Below are positions 6,556-10,576 of a stretch of DNA of 10,576 bases, piece after piece (the stretch's first letter is position 1; the number at the start of each line of letters is the position of its first letter). Both the position numbers and the translations under genes were made by a program. The stretch comes from Betaproteobacteria bacterium (GTDB taxonomy: Bacteria; Pseudomonadota; Gammaproteobacteria; Burkholderiales; Rhodocyclaceae), in assembly GCA_028868235.1 (NCBI GenBank), contig JAGWUW010000052.1, positions 1-10,576 of the forward strand, written 5' to 3'. The notes beneath the pieces are model-generated. The model did not search any database. It was given only the letters and a program-made list of their open reading frames with translations, and was not told the DNA's origin.

Positions 6556-7683
6556 TCAGGCCACATCCTTATACCGCCCATAGGTGTAGTGGGCTGCACA
6601 AGCCCCTTCCGAAGACACCATGCACGACCCTACCGGATTCTCCGGCGTACATACTGTCCCGAATATCTTGCAGTCCTGTGGCCGCTTGACCCCGCGCAGG
6701 ATCGCCCCGCATTCGCAGGCCTTATGATCGGGCACCGAGGCATAACCCAGCGGAAATCGCTTTTCGGCGTCAAATTCGGCGAACTGGCCACGTATGCGCA
6801 AGGCTGAGTAGGGCAGGATGTTCAGCCCGCGCCATTCGAAATGCTTGCGCATCTCGAATACTTCGGCAACCAGTTGCTGCGCCTTGAGGTTGCCGTCGCG
6901 GCTGACGGCACGGGCAAATTCGTTCTCAACTTCTGCCCGCCCTTCATTTACCTGGCGGATCAGCATCCTGATCGCCTGCATCACGTCGAGCGGCTCGAAG
7001 CCGGCGATGACCACCGGCTTGCGGTACTCCTCGGCGAAGAACTCGTAGGGCCGACTGCCGATGATCGTCGACACATGGGCCGGGCCGATGAAGCCATCGA
7101 GCGGCACGGTGCCCCATTGGCGGACTTCTGGCGATTCGAGGATGCTGGAGATAGCCGACGGCGTCAGCACGTGACAGCAAAGCACCGAGAAATTCTTCAG
7201 GCCGAGCGCCGCCGCCTGCTTGATCGCCACCGCGGTCGGTGGCGTAGTTGTCTCGAAGCCGATGGCGAAGAAGACGACCTGCTTGTCCGGGTTCTTCTGG
7301 GCTAGCGTCACGGCATCGGCGCTGGAATAAACCATCCGGATGTCGCCACCGCGCGCCTTGGCCTTCATCAGCGACAAGGCATCCGAAGCCGGCACGCGCA
7401 GGCAGTCGCCGTAGGTGCATAGCATGACGCCCTGCTCCAGCGCCAGGCGAATCGCCTGGTCGACGCGGCCGATGGGCAGCACGCAGACCGGACAGCCCGG
7501 GCCATGGATCATCTTGACGTTGGCCGGCAGCAGGTCGGACACGCCATAGCGCGAGATGGCGTGGGTATGACCGCCGCAAAATTCCATGAAATGGTAGCTG
7601 CGTGCCGGGTTGGCCTCGGCACGGATGGCCGCCGCCAGCTTCTGCGCGACGTCGCCGTCGCGGAACTCATCGATGTACTTCAT
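6556..7683 (-). CDS. hypD: HypD, iron-sulfur scaffold for Fe(CN)2CO assembly
   Basis: HypD together with HypC is the platform on which the Fe(CN)2CO group of the [NiFe] site is built. The 375-aa protein is full length. It shows FCGGHTH with C36 (35-41), GPGCPVC with C64 and C67 (61-67), the GFETT segment in the middle, and a cysteine-rich C-terminus (C323, C325, C338, C345, C354, C362) that supplies the [4Fe-4S] ligands. The ATG is 3 bases after the hypC stop with no strong ribosome binding site, so translation is probably coupled to hypC. The HypC-HypD complex would favour equal synthesis of the two. Confidence 0.97.
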   Translation of the reverse strand: MKYIDEFRDGDVAQKLAAAIRAEANPARSYHFMEFCGGHTHAISRYGVSDLLPANVKMIHGPGCPVCVLPIGRVDQAIRLALEQGVMLCTYGDCLRVPASDALSLMKAKARGGDIRMVYSSADAVTLAQKNPDKQVVFFAIGFETTTPPTAVAIKQAAALGLKNFSVLCCHVLTPSAISSILESPEVRQWGTVPLDGFIGPAHVSTIIGSRPYEFFAEEYRKPVVIAGFEPLDVMQAIRMLIRQVNEGRAEVENEFARAVSRDGNLKAQQLVAEVFEMRKHFEWRGLNILPYSALRIRGQFAEFDAEKRFPLGYASVPDHKACECGAILRGVKRPQDCKIFGTVCTPENPVGSCMVSSEGACAAHYTYGRYKDVA

Positions 7684-7686
7684 CGC

Positions 7687-7932
7687 TTAATGCAGCGGGA
7701 CATCGCCGTCGGCCGGTAACTGGCCCAGTTCGGCAAAGAGTTTGAGGGTTTTCTCGGCCTCTTCCGGATCGAGCTTGTTCAGCGCGTAGCCGACGTGGAC
7801 GATCACGTAGTCGCCCACCGCCACGCCGTCGAGCAGGGCCAGCGAGATTTCCTTCTTGACCCCGGCCAGATCGACCAGGGCGTTGTCGTCGGGGCGCAGT
7901 TCAACGACCTGCGCGGGGATCGCGAGACACAT
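7687..7932 (-). CDS. hypC: HypC, hydrogenase maturation chaperone
   Basis: A small HypC/HupF/HybG-family chaperone of 81 aa. It begins MCLAIP; C2 is the conserved residue that holds the iron unit together with HypD, and the chaperone then carries it to the large-subunit precursor. The protein has the usual beta-barrel pattern (VVELR, ALVDLAG, EISLALL, VAVGDYVIVHVGYAL) and a helical tail. GAGGAG with an 8-base spacing to the ATG is the best Shine-Dalgarno in the window, which suggests strong initiation after the 52-base gap from hupJ. Position directly before hypD favours HypC proper; the second family member in this locus (hupF) is the more specialised paralog. Confidence 0.96.
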   Translation of the reverse strand: MCLAIPAQVVELRPDDNALVDLAGVKKEISLALLDGVAVGDYVIVHVGYALNKLDPEEAEKTLKLFAELGQLPADGDVPLH

Positions 7933-7984
7933 CCGCGTTGCTCCTCAATATCGTTTTTATAAGGCAGAGTCTAACCTGCCGGGG

Positions 7985-8536
7985 TCAATTTCGCTTGCCA
8001 GCCAAACGGCGGAAAAAACCGCGCCGGGATACCTCCGTCTTTTCGTCTGTTGCCACGGCCGGCTGCGTTTCGGCCGGTACCGGCGGCGGGCCGAAAACCG
8101 TCTTGATCGCATCGGCCGCGACCAGACGCGCCGTCGCCATGTCCGGTAGCTGATCGACTGGCGCGATCAGTGGGCAATACTGGTAGGGGCCGATGTCCGG
8201 GTCGTCGTCGGCAATGAATTGCATGGTGCCGCAGGGCAGGTTCAGGTAGCGCCGCTCGCCAGCCGGGATGTCGCCCCACAGCTGGCCGCCGCCGGAAACC
8301 AGTAGCAGGTTGAGGAACCACGGCGTGATGACGACGCCCAGCCAGTCACCCTCATAACGAGCGAAGCCGACTGCCTCGACGTCCAGCGCGGCATTGACGA
8401 AGGGCAGATCGTGCATGCGCGTCTGCCAGACTTGCCGGTAGTGGGCTTCAAGAAAGACACTCGGGTCGTCGTCACGCGGCACGGCCGGACAAATGGGCGG
8501 CGGCGCCAGGGCGGGAGTGCGGATGCGTTCAGTCAT
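7985..8536 (-). CDS. hupJ: HybE-family hydrogenase assembly chaperone (HupJ/HoxT)
   Basis: A 183-aa protein of the HybE/HupJ/HoxT family, which acts in assembly or quality control of the exported hydrogenase before Tat transport. The family core is clear: MHDLPFVNAAL at 41-51, YEGDWLGVVITPWFLNLLL at 61-79, and LPCGTMQF at 100-107. The N-terminus is Pro-rich. After the core comes a Pro/Ala/Glu-rich linker (about 150-168) and a basic tail SRRGFFRRLAGK (170-181) that resembles a twin-arginine motif. I chose the ATG at 8536, which overlaps the end of hupF by 8 bases. A longer form starting with TTG at 8575 would add 13 residues and is less likely. E. coli HybE also ends with an Arg-rich segment, so the tail may be a family trait. 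HupJ in rhizobia and HoxT in Ralstonia occupy equivalent loci. Confidence 0.88.
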   Translation of the reverse strand: MTERIRTPALAPPPICPAVPRDDDPSVFLEAHYRQVWQTRMHDLPFVNAALDVEAVGFARYEGDWLGVVITPWFLNLLLVSGGGQLWGDIPAGERRYLNLPCGTMQFIADDDPDIGPYQYCPLIAPVDQLPDMATARLVAADAIKTVFGPPPVPAETQPAVATDEKTEVSRRGFFRRLAGKRN

Positions 8537-8819
8537 GCGAGCGATTGAGGTCCGTGAAATGCTGCGATGGATCAAACTCGCCCTCCAGCGACGCAGCGAG
8601 AGCGGCCAGCGCGTCCTCGATCAGCGAACGCTGCCCCTCCTCAACCACCTCGCGTGCCAACCCCAGCGAAGTCAGCACCCAGGTGCCGACCGGCTGCGGG
8701 CCAATCAGCATCATGTTGATGCGCTCGCGCTGACCGTCACGTTCGACCCAGGCGAAATCCCCCGCATTTTCGCCCGTACCCTCCCATTCGACAATGCGTT
8801 TCGGAATCGACAGGCACAT
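8529..8819 (-). CDS. hupF: HupF/HoxL, HypC-like chaperone for the uptake hydrogenase large subunit
   Basis: A 96-aa paralog of HypC beginning MCLSIP with the conserved C2. Compared with the 81-aa HypC encoded about 600 bases downstream it has an insert-rich first half (EWEGTGENAGDFAWVERDGQ) and a longer acidic C-terminal helix. HupF/HoxL proteins bind the large-subunit precursor and, in rhizobia and Ralstonia, help protect or deliver the iron unit under oxygen. Its ATG shares one base with the hupD stop (TGATG), indicating translational coupling. Its own stop lies within the start region of hupJ. The gene order hupL-hupD-hupF supports this name over a second hypC. Confidence 0.93.
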   Translation of the reverse strand: MCLSIPKRIVEWEGTGENAGDFAWVERDGQRERINMMLIGPQPVGTWVLTSLGLAREVVEEGQRSLIEDALAALAASLEGEFDPSQHFTDLNRSHD

Positions 8820-9298
8820 CAGGCGCGGACCTTCGCTTCGATGCCGAGCAGACGCAGTTCGGCCAGCGTCATGGCAACCAGTTCCGGCACTTTCGCCGCC
8901 ACTTCCGGCGAGAGTTCCATGCCGAGCGACATCGACACCGGCTGCATGCCAACGATGGCAATCGATCTCGGCGCCCGGCCGGTGAATTCGAGGCTGGCCA
9001 GCACGTCGGACAGGCTGACCTGATGCGGCGACAACTTGGTCTTGAAAAAGACTGGCACATCGTCGCCCTTCAGCAACACCGGCGTCGCCGGCGGTTGGTT
9101 GCAGCGCACGCAGTCGACGACGATCAGGCCGTCAAGGTTTTCCAGCTGTTCCAGCATTTCCATGCCACAGGTACCGCCGTCGATGACATCGACTTCCGGC
9201 GGGAGGGTGTAATCCCTTTCCAAGGCTTCGATAGTACGAACACCGACGCCTTCGTCGGTGAGAAGAATATTGCCGATACCGAGTACAACGATACGCAT
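8819..9298 (-). CDS. hupD: HupD/HoxM, hydrogenase maturation endopeptidase
   Basis: A nickel-dependent protease of 159 aa that removes the C-terminal extension of HupL after the metal site is complete. It starts MRIVVLGIGNILLTDEGVGV. The nickel-probing residues known from E. coli HybD are matched by E16, D62 (LIVVDCVRC) and H92 (SPHQVS); GGTCGMEML at 41-49 is also typical. I chose the ATG at 9298. A further upstream ATG (9328) would add ten residues encoded inside the hairpin stem and is unlikely. A GGA lies 8-10 bases before the start. The gene is 66 bases behind hupL, with a terminator-like hairpin in between. Its substrate is presumably the HupL encoded just upstream. Confidence 0.96.
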   Translation of the reverse strand: MRIVVLGIGNILLTDEGVGVRTIEALERDYTLPPEVDVIDGGTCGMEMLEQLENLDGLIVVDCVRCNQPPATPVLLKGDDVPVFFKTKLSPHQVSLSDVLASLEFTGRAPRSIAIVGMQPVSMSLGMELSPEVAAKVPELVAMTLAELRLLGIEAKVRA

Positions 9299-9308
9299 GG
9301 TGCTATCC

Positions 9309-9339
9309 AAAAAATGGGGCGCGAGCATTGTCGCGCCCC
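9309..9339 (-). terminator. Terminator-like hairpin and T-run between hupL and hupD
   Basis: On the minus strand a 9-base stem (GGGGCGCGA at 9339-9331, TCGCGCCCC at 9324-9316) with a 6-base loop is followed by A and six Ts (9315-9309). This is the classic form of an intrinsic terminator, here inside an apparent operon and directly before the hupD ribosome binding site. Partial termination, or protection of the 3' end of structural-gene mRNA, would give more HupL than accessory proteins. The same stem read on the plus strand has no T-run, so it acts, if at all, on the hydrogenase transcript. Confidence 0.65.
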
Positions 9340-9364
9340 CAAGGCAGAGATAACTTGTGATCGA

Positions 9365-10576
9365 TCAAACCGCCTTCACGGTTACCACCGGATTGTTCTC
9401 CTGATCGACAACATGCACGGCGCAAGCCAGGCAGGGGTCGAAAGAGTGCACCGTACGCAGCACTTCCAGCGGCTTCTCGGGATCGGCCACCGGGTTGTCG
9501 ATCAGGCAGGCCTCGTAGGCGCCGGGCTGGTCCTTCTCGTTGCGCGGCGCGGCATTCCAGGTGGTCGGCACGACGCACTGGTAGTTCTTGATCTTGCCGG
9601 AATCGATGACCACCCAGTGCGACAGCACCCCACGCGGCGCCTCGTGGAAGCCGACGCCCATCTGCTCACCCTTGGGGAAGACCGGCCGGTTGAAGGTCTT
9701 GAGGTCACCCTTGGCCATGTTGGCGAGCAGCAGGTCCCACTGGTTGATCAGCTCATCGACCTGCACGGCGCAGCCGACGGCGCGCGCCGCATGGCGGCCG
9801 ATAGTCGAATGCAATGCGTCGACGCCGACCTTGGCGCCGGCGACCTTGGACACCAGATCGAGCGCCGCCGTGGCGTACTTCTTGGTCGGCTCGTGGCCGG
9901 CCGCCAGCATGTTCAGCACGCGCGGCAGCGGGCCGACCTGCATCGGCTTGCCGTAGAAGGTCGGCGACTTCAGCCAGGAGTACTTTCCGTCATCCTGGAA
10001 GTCGGTGTAGTTCGGCGTCGTTTCGCCCTTGTACGGGTGCAGCGACTTGTCGTTGCCGCCGCTGTAGTTGTACCAGGAATGCTTGATCGCCTCGGACACG
10101 CCGTCGGTGAAGTACTTGTCGTTGAAGCTGGTGATCGCTTTGTAGCTGTCCAGCTTGCCGCCCTCAATGTAGCCACCGGGCAGCGCGAACGTCGAGCCCT
10201 TGCCATCGAGCGGTATGTCCGGCACGCACAGGTAGTCGGTGATGCCCTTGCCGTACTTGGTCCAGTCGGCATAGAAGCCGCCGATGGCGCCGACGTCGAT
10301 CAGATAGACGTTCTTGACGAAGTCTTCGAGCTTCAGCATCCATTCCTTGACTGCCAGCAGGCGCTCGATGGTCAGCACCGACTGGGCATCGGTGGCCAGC
10401 GGGTTGGCCACGCCGCCGACCGCGACGTTCTGGATGTGCGGCGACTTGGAGCCGAGCACGGCAACGATCTTGCTGGCGTAACGCTGGACTTCCAGCGCCT
10501 GCAGGTAGTGGCTGACGGCGAGCAGGTTCACTTCCGGCGTCAGCTTCATGGCCGGGTGGCCCCAGTAGCCGTTGGT
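9365..10576 (-). CDS. hupL: HupL/HoxG, large catalytic subunit of the uptake [NiFe] hydrogenase (5' end cut off)
   Basis: The C-terminal 403 residues of a group 1 membrane-associated uptake hydrogenase large subunit. The frame runs through the window edge: the bases beyond the apparent ATG at 10549 still read TNGYWGHPAM, a conserved HupL segment, so the true start lies outside. The family blocks GGVANPL, ALPGGYIEGG, GPLPRVLNMLAAG and FHEAPRGVLSHWVVI are present. The C-terminus has the second nickel motif DPCLACAVH, followed by a 15-residue extension (VVDQENNPVVTVKAV), the piece cut by HupD after His. The first motif RxCGxC is outside. No cytochrome b gene follows; the next gene is hupD. The enzyme oxidises H2 on the outer face of the membrane in complex with an iron-sulfur small subunit encoded upstream. 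Confidence 0.97.
   Translation of the reverse strand, partial: TNGYWGHPAMKLTPEVNLLAVSHYLQALEVQRYASKIVAVLGSKSPHIQNVAVGGVANPLATDAQSVLTIERLLAVKEWMLKLEDFVKNVYLIDVGAIGGFYADWTKYGKGITDYLCVPDIPLDGKGSTFALPGGYIEGGKLDSYKAITSFNDKYFTDGVSEAIKHSWYNYSGGNDKSLHPYKGETTPNYTDFQDDGKYSWLKSPTFYGKPMQVGPLPRVLNMLAAGHEPTKKYATAALDLVSKVAGAKVGVDALHSTIGRHAARAVGCAVQVDELINQWDLLLANMAKGDLKTFNRPVFPKGEQMGVGFHEAPRGVLSHWVVIDSGKIKNYQCVVPTTWNAAPRNEKDQPGAYEACLIDNPVADPEKPLEVLRTVHSFDPCLACAVHVVDQENNPVVTVKAV

Noticed and set aside
7963-7980. Hairpin GGCAG/CTGCC between hupJ and hypC as a terminator
   Set aside because: Short 5-6 bp stem, and on the transcribed strand it is followed by an A-rich run, not Ts.
8537-8575. TTG start adding 13 residues to the HybE-family protein
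   Set aside because: The ATG at 8536 is in the usual overlap position with the preceding stop; the extra residues show no family pattern.
9299-9328. Upstream ATG giving hupD ten extra residues
   Set aside because: It lies in the loop of the terminator-like hairpin, and the extra residues precede the conserved MRIVVLGIGN start of the family.

Overview
The window is one end-to-end piece of an uptake [NiFe]-hydrogenase locus, almost all of it on the minus strand. It comes from a high-GC proteobacterium. The block hypC-hypD-hypE / hypX-hoxA-hoxB-hoxC runs in the same order as in the Ralstonia eutropha (Cupriavidus necator) membrane-bound hydrogenase locus. Together with the protein character this suggests a betaproteobacterium, perhaps Rhodocyclales-like; that placement is inference. 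No tRNA, rRNA, CRISPR array or mobile element was seen.

Layout, in the direction of transcription (high to low coordinates). (1) 10576-9365: hupL (hoxG), catalytic large subunit, start cut off by the window edge. (2) A 66-base gap holding a hairpin plus T-run that looks like an intrinsic terminator or attenuator. (3) Maturation genes: hupD (endopeptidase), hupF (HypC-like chaperone), hupJ/hybE (assembly chaperone), hypC, hypD, hypE. (4) 5396-5022: a break in the operon. It has an AT-rich region and one small gene on the opposite strand (5186-5392, 68 aa, unknown function) that ends 4 bases from the end of hypE. (5) hypX-hoxA-hoxB-hoxC, each overlapping the next by exactly 4 bases; hoxC runs off the left edge.

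How they work together: HypC/HypD/HypE build and load the Fe(CN)2CO unit. HypX supplies CO under aerobic conditions. HupF and HybE escort the subunit precursors. HupD trims the C-terminus of HupL after nickel insertion. HoxB/HoxC form the H2-sensing regulatory hydrogenase, whose signal goes through a histidine kinase (not in the window, probably just beyond the left edge) to HoxA, a sigma-54 activator of hydrogenase genes.

Compared with the R. eutropha set this stretch is compact. No cytochrome b gene (hupC/hoxZ) follows hupL, and hoxO, hoxQ, hoxR, hoxV and hypA, hypB, hypF are absent from the positions where they would be expected. Most of the window is a known system. The least explained parts are the small plus-strand gene inside the hyp region, the inverted and direct repeats over the hypX start, the terminator-like hairpin after hupL, the hypE start without a ribosome binding site, and a twin-arginine-like motif at the C-terminus of the HybE-family protein.
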